DNA of 64,000 nt from Pseudomonas gingeri (GTDB lineage Bacteria > Pseudomonadota > Gammaproteobacteria > Pseudomonadales > Pseudomonadaceae), in assembly GCF_013385425.1 (NCBI RefSeq), contig NZ_JACAQA010000007.1, forward strand, positions 124,001-188,000, written 5' to 3'. Made by a program: the position numbers and the translations under genes. Positions 10,521 to 19,300 of the stretch are shown piece by piece (the first letter of the stretch is position 1; the number at the start of each line of letters is the position of its first letter). The notes under the pieces are model-generated. The model searched no databases and was not told the origin of the DNA. It worked only from the letters and a program-made list of their open reading frames with translations.

Positions 10521-11456
10521 GTGAGCAAAAAATTCGCCTTGACCCCGGAAGAGCGTGCCTCGTTCGAAAAGAACGGTTTTATCGGTCCGTTCGACGCCTA
10601 CTCGCCGGAAGAAATGAAAGAAACCTGGAGACGCACCCGTCTGCGCCTGCTCGACCGTAGCGCCGCGGCCTACCAGGACCTGGACGCCATCTCCGCCGGT
10701 ACCAACATCGCCAACTACGACCGTCACCTGGATGACGAATTCCTCGCCAACCACATCTGCCGCGCGCAGATCTGCGACCGCGTCGAAAGCATCCTCGGCC
10801 CGGATGTGCTGTGCTGGCGCACCGAGTTCTTCCCTAAATACCCGGGTGATGAAGGTACCGACTGGCACCAGGCCGACACCTTTGCCAACGCTTCCGGCAA
10901 ACCGCAGATCCTCTGGCCGGACGCCGAAGAGTTCGGTGGCACCATCACCGTCTGGACCGCGTTCACCGACGCCAACATCGCCAATGGTTGCCTGCAGTTC
11001 ATTCCTGGCACCCAGAACAGCATGAACTACGACGAAACCAAGCGCATGAGCTACGACCCCGAAGCCAACAACAGCGAGGTGGTCAAGGACGGCGTACGTC
11101 GTGGTTTCTTTGGTTACGACTATCGCCAGTTGCAGATCGACAAGGACTGGAAGCCCGACGAGGCAGCGGCCGTACCGATGCAGATGAAAGCCGGCCAGTT
11201 CATTATTTTCTGGTCGACCCTGATGCACGCCTCCTACCCCCACAGCGGCGAAACAGAAGAAATGCGCATGGGCTTCGCCTCGCGTTATGTGCCGTCGCAC
11301 GTACAGATCTACCCGGACTCGGACCATATCGAAGAGTACGGCGGTCGCATCAGCCTGGAGAAATACGGCGCGGTACAGGTGATCGGTGAAAAGACACCGG
11401 AATACAACCGTCTCGTGACCCATACCACCCGCGGCAAGAAATTCGAAGCGGTCTGA
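10521..11456 (+). CDS. syrB2: SyrB2-like non-haem Fe(II)/2-oxoglutarate halogenase
   Basis: Chlorinates the C4 methyl group of threonine while it is bound to the SyrB1-like carrier, using Fe(II), 2-oxoglutarate, oxygen and chloride. The protein (311 residues) is close to SyrB2 over its whole length as I remember that sequence. The halogenase signature is present: DWHQAD gives His116 and Ala118, where the hydroxylases' Asp/Glu ligand is replaced by Ala to leave room for chloride. The second iron-binding His is His236 (LMHASYPH), one later than SyrB2 His235 because of a one-residue insertion. I take the GTG at 10521 (encoding the N-terminal SKKFAL typical of SyrB2, with AAGGAAA before it) rather than the ATG at 10500, which overlaps the syrB1-like stop. 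The aminoacyl shuttle gene follows 56 bp downstream. Confidence 0.97.
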   Translation: MSKKFALTPEERASFEKNGFIGPFDAYSPEEMKETWRRTRLRLLDRSAAAYQDLDAISAGTNIANYDRHLDDEFLANHICRAQICDRVESILGPDVLCWRTEFFPKYPGDEGTDWHQADTFANASGKPQILWPDAEEFGGTITVWTAFTDANIANGCLQFIPGTQNSMNYDETKRMSYDPEANNSEVVKDGVRRGFFGYDYRQLQIDKDWKPDEAAAVPMQMKAGQFIIFWSTLMHASYPHSGETEEMRMGFASRYVPSHVQIYPDSDHIEEYGGRISLEKYGAVQVIGEKTPEYNRLVTHTTRGKKFEAV

Positions 11457-11512
11457 CCCACAGCAGCCAGGCGACAGTTGGCCTGGCAATGTGCCTACAG
11501 GAGTTGAAATCC

Positions 11513-12724
11513 ATGACTATTTCCACCGACGCAGCGATGCGCCTGTGCGAGACCGTGAGGATGCTTAGGCACCTTGCCATCCATTTGCCCGATCCCATGT
11601 GCCTGAGTTTTCTCGCCCCGGACAACGGCCTGCTCCCCGAGCAGGCTTCCCCCAGCGTGAGAGCCACGGAACGGGCGATCAACGCCGCCTTTGCGCGGAT
11701 CGGCGTGCGCACCGTGCAATACCTGCACGGTGGCGAGGCACAGCTGTCGTCCTTCGAGTTTTTTATCAGCCGGAAAATCTGCCAGGCGCTCGACTACCGC
11801 TACGACCACTTCGACGATACCGAAGAGGCCAAGGCGTTCGGGCGACTGCTCAAGCATTTCGAATTCAGCGGTGCCGTGCCGGAAGTCGAGACACTGCACC
11901 TGACCACCCGCGACAACGTTTCCCTGTCGGTGCATGCGAGCACCAACCGGGAACGTCCGGCGATTGTCCTGGCCCTGCCCTGCGGCATGCCCTTCGATCT
12001 TTGCCGCGACTGGTTCAACGTCCTCAGCGAGCGCTTCTTCGTGGTCACCTGGGAGACCCGCGGCCTGTTCGGCTCCTGCGCGTCCTTCGACCAGGTCGCG
12101 GTGGACACCGAAGCCCAGGTCGCCGACCTGATCAGCGTGATGAATCACTACCAACTGCCGACGGCGCACCTGATGGGCATCTGTGGCGGTGCGGTGATCG
12201 CCCTCAGTGCGGCCGCCGCCCACGACAACCGGGTCACCTCCCTGAGCCTGTGGCACGGCGACTACAACCTGGGCGACAACAACCTGCGCACCACCCATCA
12301 GCAGAACTTCGAATGGCTGATGGAAGCGGCGGCCTTTGACCGCCAGGAAGCCACCGACCTGCAGGCGATGTTCCTCGACCAGGCGACGCTGGCCACCACG
12401 CCGGAGCCGATCGCCCATGTGGTGCTCTACCCCTACGTCAACCCGGAACTGTTCTATCGTTATGCGCGCCTGAACGATGCCTTGAACAAGACCGAGCTGG
12501 CGTCGCGGCTGGCCCGCATCAACGTGCCGACCCTGGTGGTGGCCGGCGACGCGGATGAAACCACGCATATTGGCGGCTCACGCTATATCGCCGCGTCGAT
12601 CGACGATGCCACCCTGCATGTCGAGCACAACGGCAGCCACCTGGCGTTCTTTGCCTCCACCCAGTACTCGAAACAGACCGCTTTCCACTTCCTCGAAGAA
12701 ACCCTCCAGCCTGTGGTCGCCTGA
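11513..12724 (+). CDS. syrC: SyrC-like aminoacyltransferase (chlorothreonyl shuttle)
   Basis: Alpha/beta-hydrolase-fold acyltransferase (403 residues) that moves (4-chloro)threonyl groups from the SyrB1-like carrier to the last carrier of the main synthetase. The nucleophile elbow reads GICGGA, with a cysteine at residue 224 when counted from the ATG at 11513. To my recollection this is the same number as the catalytic Cys224 of SyrC. The start is supported by AGGAG ten bases upstream; an in-frame ATG at 11489 lacks a ribosome site. It is the last gene of the chlorothreonine operon and converges with the Asp/Asn hydroxylase-family gene. The A-less final module encoded at 43.6-46.1 kb is its expected acceptor. 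Confidence 0.93.
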   Translation: MTISTDAAMRLCETVRMLRHLAIHLPDPMCLSFLAPDNGLLPEQASPSVRATERAINAAFARIGVRTVQYLHGGEAQLSSFEFFISRKICQALDYRYDHFDDTEEAKAFGRLLKHFEFSGAVPEVETLHLTTRDNVSLSVHASTNRERPAIVLALPCGMPFDLCRDWFNVLSERFFVVTWETRGLFGSCASFDQVAVDTEAQVADLISVMNHYQLPTAHLMGICGGAVIALSAAAAHDNRVTSLSLWHGDYNLGDNNLRTTHQQNFEWLMEAAAFDRQEATDLQAMFLDQATLATTPEPIAHVVLYPYVNPELFYRYARLNDALNKTELASRLARINVPTLVVAGDADETTHIGGSRYIAASIDDATLHVEHNGSHLAFFASTQYSKQTAFHFLEETLQPVVA

Positions 12725-12857
12725 CCGTCCAGAAGAGTGTCCCAGGACAGCCGGTAGAGACCGCCTTGACCCGCATCGCGCAGAAGCGATGCCTGGGTCA
12801 AATGGCCCGCCATGTGGAATTTGTCGATTGAGGTTTCTACCGAGGCGCAATGAGTAC

Positions 12858-12874
12858 GGCCCGCAAGCCGGGCC
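12858..12874 (+). terminator. Probable terminator of the chlorothreonine operon
   Basis: GGCCCG-CAAGC-CGGGCC stem followed by a T-rich stretch (TCTACAGTTTGTGGTTTT), in the convergent gap between the SyrC-like and AspH-like genes. A second GC-rich stem at about 12916-12943 (GGAGCG...CGCTCC) could serve the opposite direction. Confidence 0.55.
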
Positions 12875-12950
12875 TCTACAGTTTGTGGTTTTACAACAAC
12901 CGTACTCTACCTGCGGAGCGGCCCGATCACTCGGCCCGCTCCTGTCGACC

Positions 12951-13562
12951 TCAGGTATCCATGTGTTTTTCACGATGGAACTCAAGATAGAGCACGGTAC
13001 GGTGTGCCCGCGAAGCATTGACCGCGAAGTGGTCGAGGGAGCCGTCGAAGATCACCAGGTTGCCATTGGTGCTCTGGTTGAAGCTGCCGTTGACGTTGAG
13101 GTAGGCATAGTTCTGGGTGGCCGGCGCGTCGATGGTCAACTGCATGTGCAGCAGGCCTTCTTCCCAGGTGCCGGTGTGTGAGTGCGTACCGAGGAACACA
13201 TTGGGCTCCATGCGCAGCAAGGCGCACAGCTTGATCCCGGGAATCTGTTTCAACAGCTCGATGGTCCCCGGCATGGCGGCCTGGGCATAGGGGATCGGTG
13301 TGTCGTAGGCCACCAGGCCGTACTGGGTCCACTCGGGCATGACGTCCATGTCGTCGCCCCAACCCCAGAGCCAGCCATACTCGCCGCCAGCCTCCATATG
13401 GGCGGCCACTTCATCGACGATCTCGGTGATCGACTTGCCAACGCGGTTGATGGTCAGGGTCGGGGCATCGAGGGCGAGAAACTCTTCACGGATCACTTCC
13501 CAGTTGTCGGCAAGGTGCTTGAGCTTGGGAAAGCGCTTGGGTTCATAAAACGACGGACGCAT
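12951..13562 (-). CDS. Aspartyl/asparaginyl beta-hydroxylase-family oxygenase
   Basis: Small Fe(II)/2-oxoglutarate oxygenase of the AspH family (203 residues). The HSHTGTWEEGLLHMQL block and the C-terminal IFDGSLDHFAVN...AHRTVLYLEF block carry the expected iron-binding histidines and a 2-oxoglutarate arginine. The start at 13562 has an excellent AAAGGAGG site; the frame is open further upstream but without support. The gene has its own syr-syp-like box (13676-13695), lying between it and the terminator of the upstream MFS gene, so it appears to be a separate transcription unit. The substrate is unknown. Candidates in this pathway are a carrier-bound residue (Asp3, Asp8, Thr6, Orn2) or the acyl chain; related mycins carry 3,4-dihydroxy fatty acids. 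Confidence 0.85.
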   Translation of the reverse strand: MRPSFYEPKRFPKLKHLADNWEVIREEFLALDAPTLTINRVGKSITEIVDEVAAHMEAGGEYGWLWGWGDDMDVMPEWTQYGLVAYDTPIPYAQAAMPGTIELLKQIPGIKLCALLRMEPNVFLGTHSHTGTWEEGLLHMQLTIDAPATQNYAYLNVNGSFNQSTNGNLVIFDGSLDHFAVNASRAHRTVLYLEFHREKHMDT

Positions 13563-13675
13563 AGGTCCTCCTTTATCGATTGTGGTCGGCTCGGATGGCA
13601 GTGCGGCGCAGTCCTGTCGAATCCGGGACGTTGCGCGGGAGCTTGCAAAGGTTGACCCAGGGGACCTGGCCTGTC

Positions 13676-13695
13676 TGTCACGGGAATCCGGTACA
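13676..13695. promoter_or_regulatory. syr-syp-like box, copy 3
   Basis: TGTCACG-N6-CGGTACA matches 12 of 14 dyad positions of the syr-syp box. It lies about 115 bp upstream of the AspH-like start, just past the terminator of the MFS gene. Confidence 0.6.
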
Positions 13696-13702
13696 ACCCA
13701 CA

Positions 13703-13730
13703 AGGGCACCCCATCGCACAGGGGTGCCCT
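13703..13730 (-). terminator. Terminator-like hairpin after the MFS gene
   Basis: AGGGCACCCC and GGGGTGCCCT pair perfectly over 10 bp with an 8-nt loop, 10 bp beyond the MFS stop codon. There is no long U-run, so the strength is uncertain. Confidence 0.6.
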
Positions 13731-13739
13731 ACCCGGTTG

Positions 13740-15110
13740 TCACAGAGCGTCGGCCTGGGCCGTATCGCCGCTGCGCAGGGGCACCGCTTCAGCCGGCGCA
13801 CCCTCCAGGCGACGCATCGGCCCGTAGATCAGGACCGTCAGGGACAGCAACGCAAAGAATGCCCCTGCCACCACAAACAACATGCCCACGCCACGTCCCG
13901 CACCCACCCCGATCCAGTGGCCGATCGACTCGGCATAGGCACCGCCAGGCAGCAACGCCGGCTGGAACCAGTGATCCACCAGCAGACCGCCGACGAAGAT
14001 CACCAGGCTCGTGGTGGCAATGGTCAACATGCTGATCAGGGCAAACACGCTGGCGCGATTGCCGGTGGGGATCTTGCGCATCCACAACGAGTTCACGCTG
14101 GCATCGGCGACACTCGCCGCGGTGATCGCGACAAAGGCCAGGGCACAATAGGCAACGGCATGGGAGACCGCGCCCATGGCAATGACGCAGATCGACAACA
14201 GCAGGTCGGCCACCGCCACCAGCACCATCAAGCGCCGCGGGTTGCCCATGGAAATCAGCAACCCGGCGCCCGACAATCCGCCCAGCGCCGCCCAGGTGTA
14301 GGCCAGGCCCAGGGTCTGGCTGCCCAGGGTGGACAACAGCAACGGCGTCATCATCAGCGTTGCCAATGACAACAGCGCGTTGCGCAGCATGGTGTAGAAC
14401 AGCAAGCCGGCCATCACGTGGCTGGCGGCAAAAAACTTCAGCGCCGCGGTGATATTGTTCAGCGAGCCGCGCAAGACCGAGCTCTTGCCGACAGCATCGG
14501 CGCGCTCCGGTGCCGGCCGCACATGGGAAAACGCCTTGATCACCAGCAAGGTCCCCGAACAGAAGGTGATCAGGTCCACCGCCAGAATCGGCACAAACCC
14601 GGCCCTGGCCATGATCGCCCCGGCCAGCAACGGCGCCACCAGCGCCGAAGCGTTCTTGCTGATGCCCATCAGGCCCGAGGCCCGGGTGAACTTGTCCGGG
14701 GAGACGATCGAATTGACCGCCGCCTGATAGGCCGGCTTGCGGAACGCCGAGACGATCGAGGCCATGCAGTTGAAGATATACAGGTGCAGCGGCTCCAGCC
14801 GGTCGAACCAGAGCAGGCCCATGACGCCGAACAGCAGCAGCGCCAGGCTGACGTCGCAACAGACAATGATCAGCCGGTGGCTGACCCGGTCGGCCAGCCC
14901 GCCGGCCAAGGGCAGGAACACCACCGCCGGCAAGGTCGCCGCCAGCACCACATTGGCAAACGCCACCGCCGAGCCGGTATGGGAGTAGACCCAGACGCCG
15001 AGGGCGAACTCCATCAGCGCCGTGCCGACGATCGCCAGGGACTCACCGCACCACAGAAAATAGAAACTTCGCCCCAGGTCGAAGGCCGGCAGACGGCGCT
15101 TGCGGCTCAT
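13740..15110 (-). CDS. MFS transporter, drug-efflux type
   Basis: Integral membrane protein (456 residues) with about twelve hydrophobic segments and the loop-2 motif GGLADRVSHR of major facilitator efflux proteins. It starts in an ATGA overlap with the stop of the cupin/JmjC-like gene, so the two are translationally coupled. Position inside the cluster suggests export of a product or intermediate, or self-protection, alongside the SyrD-like exporter. Substrate cannot be read from the sequence. Confidence 0.88.
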   Translation of the reverse strand: MSRKRRLPAFDLGRSFYFLWCGESLAIVGTALMEFALGVWVYSHTGSAVAFANVVLAATLPAVVFLPLAGGLADRVSHRLIIVCCDVSLALLLFGVMGLLWFDRLEPLHLYIFNCMASIVSAFRKPAYQAAVNSIVSPDKFTRASGLMGISKNASALVAPLLAGAIMARAGFVPILAVDLITFCSGTLLVIKAFSHVRPAPERADAVGKSSVLRGSLNNITAALKFFAASHVMAGLLFYTMLRNALLSLATLMMTPLLLSTLGSQTLGLAYTWAALGGLSGAGLLISMGNPRRLMVLVAVADLLLSICVIAMGAVSHAVAYCALAFVAITAASVADASVNSLWMRKIPTGNRASVFALISMLTIATTSLVIFVGGLLVDHWFQPALLPGGAYAESIGHWIGVGAGRGVGMLFVVAGAFFALLSLTVLIYGPMRRLEGAPAEAVPLRSGDTAQADAL

Positions 15111-16111
15111 GGGCGCACATCGCGCAGCGTGAACACCGACTTCACCCGCTGCCCCAGTCGCCAGGCCAGGGAGTAGGCCACCGCTCCCAGCACCAGCGGC
15201 GCCAGGCGGGAAAATAGATAGGTACGCAGTACCCGCCTGGCGATCGGCGAGCGGATATCGCCACTGACATGCAAGGGCGTCGGAAAGGTCGCGGCCACCG
15301 TCGCGCCAAATGCGTCATCCATCGATTGCACCGCATGCCACCAGTACACCGGGATATACAGCGCATCGCCCGGCTCCACCACCGTGCGCAACGCCTGCAG
15401 GCCACGGGTGCCGGGGAAACGCCGGGTATCGATGTCGTACAGGTAGCCGGCTTCTTCGACGACCGGCTGCAGCGCCCGCCAACTGGTCTCGTCCGGCGGC
15501 AGCAGAAGGACCTCCTTGGCCCCGACGACTTGAGCCATGAAGGTCTCGTCGACGACATGGAAATGCCAGTCGGTGTAGGAATTGCGGTACAGGAAACTGC
15601 GATGGGAGGGGTAGTGCCGGGACTTGGACAGCTGCGGCATGAACGGCAGGCCGCCGACATCATTCTTCATCTGCTCGATGGCCGAGCCTTCGGAAAAACG
15701 ACAACTGTCGGCCACCAGGGGGTCACTCCCCTGGCCCAACTCATCGAGAAACTCGTGAAACGGCATTTCCCGGTAAACCGTGCCCGCATACTCGGTCAAC
15801 GTCGCCTTGACCTCGGGGTTCGACCAGCCAATGACCTCCGAGACGATCTTTGAGCGCACCACCACCGGGTTGTTGCGCGAATGCGTCTTGAAGTAATCCA
15901 GGCGTTGCCATTTCTCGAACGCCGGCCAGTGGCGCACGGCATTTTTCACCAGGCAGGGACGGTTGTGGTTGACGTAGCGACGGGTGAATTCCTCCCGGGA
16001 AATCGTCAACGCATCGATCACCTCGACAGGTCCCGCCTGGGGGTGATTGGGAAACCGCGACAGACTCCAGAACTTCGACTCAGGGCGATCCACTTCGGCG
16101 ATCAATGACAT
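15107..16111 (-). CDS. Cupin/JmjC-like (cupin_8) oxygenase with C-terminal membrane segment
   Basis: Predicted Fe(II)/2-oxoglutarate oxygenase of the cupin_8/JmjC group (334 residues). The metal-site region reads DWHFHVVDE, and the second His lies in YIPVYWWHAV, a pairing typical of JmjC-type hydroxylases. A hydrophobic stretch near the C-terminus (about 305-322, LAPLVLGAVAYSLAW) suggests membrane association, unusual for this family. I prefer the ATG at 16111 (preceded by GAGGG) to the longer open frame starting at 16225. It is co-transcribed with the MFS gene and divergent from the nine-module synthetase, sharing its control region. The substrate is unknown: membrane association would suit acyl-chain or lipopeptide hydroxylation, but this is inference. 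Confidence 0.82.
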   Translation of the reverse strand: MSLIAEVDRPESKFWSLSRFPNHPQAGPVEVIDALTISREEFTRRYVNHNRPCLVKNAVRHWPAFEKWQRLDYFKTHSRNNPVVVRSKIVSEVIGWSNPEVKATLTEYAGTVYREMPFHEFLDELGQGSDPLVADSCRFSEGSAIEQMKNDVGGLPFMPQLSKSRHYPSHRSFLYRNSYTDWHFHVVDETFMAQVVGAKEVLLLPPDETSWRALQPVVEEAGYLYDIDTRRFPGTRGLQALRTVVEPGDALYIPVYWWHAVQSMDDAFGATVAATFPTPLHVSGDIRSPIARRVLRTYLFSRLAPLVLGAVAYSLAWRLGQRVKSVFTLRDVRP

Positions 16112-16357
16112 TGTGCGACCCTCGCAAGAACACTCAGGGCCGTTGATATAACAGACTCGCGCGCGCGGTCCCAAACGCGCCGATGGCCCCCGCACGGGGT
16201 TGTCCCTGCTTCCCATGACAGACATCGCCCAGTGGATGCTCTAGTTTTTTCCCACGCTTTTCCTTCGTCCCGCCGACAGGCAGTTGTCCTGACTCCTACG
16301 CACCACTGCGCTTCGAGCGGAGACGAACCCACTGATTCTGCAAACAGGTGCTCCGAA
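16112..16357. promoter_or_regulatory. Divergent promoter region before the main synthetase
   Basis: 246 bp between the cupin-like gene and the NRPS genes, with one syr-syp-like box (16201-16220) about 90 bp from one start and about 138 bp from the other. The only in-frame extension of the NRPS (from 16232) lacks similarity to anything I recognise. Confidence 0.65.
16201..16220. promoter_or_regulatory. syr-syp-like box, copy 4
   Basis: TGTCCCT-N6-CATGACA matches 11 of 14 dyad positions of the syr-syp box. It is the only such element between the divergent cupin-like and NRPS genes and may serve both. Confidence 0.55.
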
Positions 16358-19300
16358 ATGGATTCGTCGACCGACAAGCTGTCCGCGCAAGCCTGCGCGT
16401 CCCACGAACTGGCCTCGGTCCAGCAGGGCATCTGGCTCGATCAGATCGCACACCCGGATCTGCCCTACTACAACATCGGCATGTCCCTGGAGATCAAGGG
16501 CGAAGTCAACATCCCGTTGTTCGAGAAGGCCATTGAAATGGTCGCCAACCGCAATGACACCCTGCGCCTGAGCTTCAGCCACGAGGGTGGCACCGGCCGC
16601 CAGCGGGTCCTGCCCGAGGTCAAGGTCAAGCTGGAAGTCGTGGAGTTCTCCGAGGCCGACGACGATGCCGGACTGGCCATGGCCTACCTGCGCGATGCCT
16701 TCCGTCAACCCTTCGAATCGCTGACCGGACAACTCTGGGAAGCGCGCCTGGTGCGTTGCGGGCCGCAGCGCCATTACTGGCTCAACCGCTACCACCACCT
16801 GGTGACCGACGGTATCGGCGTGGCCTTGATCGGCCATGCCGTGGGCGCCGCCTACAACGGTCTGCTGGCCGGCAACGAAGAGGTTGCCGAAGGCCATTCC
16901 TACCTGTCGTTCCTTGAAGAGGACCGGGCTTACCTGCAGTCCTCGCGCTACGAGCGCGACCGCCAGTTCTGGCAGGACACCTACGCGCAATTGCCACCGT
17001 CGCTGCTGCAACGCCGGGCCGACTTCAAGGCCGGCAAAGCCAATGAACTGGCCCCCAGCGAGCAGGTCCAGGCCATGCTGCCGCGTGCCCTGTACAACGC
17101 CCTGACGCAGTTCGCCAGCGAACGCAGCCTGTCGGTGGCCCATGTGCTGATCAGCGTCGTCAGCACCTATTTCTGCCGCACCGTGGGCGTCGATGAAATC
17201 GTCATCGGCATGCCCGTGCACAACCGCACCACCGCTCGCCAGAAAGCCACCGCCGGGATGTTCTCCTCGGTCAGCCCGATTCGCCTGGCGGTGGATCCCC
17301 AGGGCTCGTTGCTGGACCTGATGAACGCCGCCGGCGGGCAACTGCGCCGCTGCTACCGCCACCAGCGCTTCCCCATCGCCGAGCTCAACCGCACCCTGCG
17401 CCTGGCGCAGAGCGGACGCCGGCAACTGTTCGACGTTTCGCTGTCGTTCGAAAGCCTGGACGGCGACGATCAGTTCGGTGGCACCTCATCGCGGGTGATC
17501 ACCATGGACAACGGCTACGAGCAGACGCCGATGGCGATCTTTGTCCGCGACTACCACCCGTTCGAAGACGTCCACCTCGACTTCAACTTCAACACCGCCT
17601 ACTACAGCCTCGAAGAAGCCCAGCGCTTGCAACAGCGCATGTTCGCGATGCTCGAAGCGGTGCTGGAACAGCATGACACGCCGGTGGCGCACTTCCCCCT
17701 GATGGGCGAGGACGAACGTCAGCGCCTGTTGCTCGAATTCAACGCCACCGCCCATGAATATCCCCGCGATGTGCTGATCCACCAGTTGATCGAACAGCAG
17801 GCCGCCCAACGTCCGGACGCCTGCGCCGTACGCGGCGATGGCGGACCGTTGCTCAGCTACGCGCAACTCAACCGCCGGGCCAACCAGCTCGCCCATCGCT
17901 TGATCGAGCTGGGCGTGGAGCCGGACAGCCGGGTGGCCGTCAGCCTGCGCCGTGGCCCGGAAATGGTCGTCGCGCTGCTGGGGATTCTCAAGGCCGGCGG
18001 CGCCTATGTGCCGATCGATCCGGACCTGCCGAGCGCCCGCCAGGCCTACATGCTGGGCGACAGCACCCCGCGCGCGGTGCTCACCACCCATGAATGGCTC
18101 GACGGCCTGGCATCCTTGAACGTGCCGGTGCTGGTGCTCGACGATACCAACGACAGCGCGCAACTGGCCGCGCAACCCGCCTACAACCCGGACACCCAGG
18201 CCCTCGGCCTGCTGCCGACGCACCTGGCCTACGTGCTCTACACCTCGGGTTCCACCGGCACGCCGAAAGGGGTGATGAACGAACACCTGGGCGTGGTCAA
18301 CCGCCTGCTCTGGGCCCGCGACGAATATGCCGTCGACGCCAATGACCGGGTACTGCAAAAAACCCCGTTCGGTTTCGACGTGTCGGTCTGGGAGTTCTTC
18401 CTGCCGCTGCTCGCCGGTGCCGAACTGGTCATGGCCCGCCCGGGCGGCCACCAGGAGCCGGACTACCTGGCCCAGGTGATGCGCGACAACCGCATCACCT
18501 TGCTGCACTTCGTGCCGTCGATGCTCGACCTGTTCCTCGAACACCGCGCGGCCCGTGATTTCCCTACCCTGCGTCGGGTGCTGTGCAGCGGCGAAGCCCT
18601 GCCCCGTGGCCTGCAACGGCGCTTCGAACAACAACTGCCGGGGGTCGAGCTGCATAACCTGTATGGCCCGACCGAAGCGGCCATCGACGTTACCGCCTGG
18701 CAGTGCCGTCCCACCGATCCGGGCGAAAGCGTGCCGATCGGCCGGCCGATTGCCAATATCCAGATGCATGTGCTGGATGCCTTGGGCCAGGTGCAGCCCC
18801 TGGGCGTGGCCGGGGAACTGCATATCGGCGGCATCGGTGTCGCCCGCGGTTACCTGAACCAGCCGGAACTGAGCGCCGAACGTTTTGCTGCCGACCCGTT
18901 TTCCAACGATCCCCAGGCACGCCTGTACAAGACCGGCGACCTCGGTCGCTGGCTGGCCAACGGTGCCCTGGAGTACCTGGGCCGCAATGACTTCCAGGTG
19001 AAAATTCGCGGCCTGCGTATCGAGATCGGCGAAGTCGAAGCCGCCCTGGCCCTGTGTGCCGGTGTTCGTGAAGTGGTGGTGATTGCCCGCGAGGACGATC
19101 CGAGCCAACCGGACAGCAAACGCCTGGTCGCCTATCTGTGCGGCGAACCGGCACCGGCCGAACAACTGCGGGTCGAATTGCTCAAGCACCTGCCCGAGTA
19201 CATGGTGCCCAGCGCCTTTGTGCACCTGGACAACCTGCCACTCACCTCCAACGGCAAGCTCGACCGCCGCGCCCTGCCCGCCCCTGGCGTGGAATCCCTG

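Noticed and set aside
16232..16357. N-terminal extension of the five-module NRPS from ATG 16232
   Set aside because: The 42 extra residues have no condensation-domain similarity and lie over the promoter region next to the syr-syp-like box.
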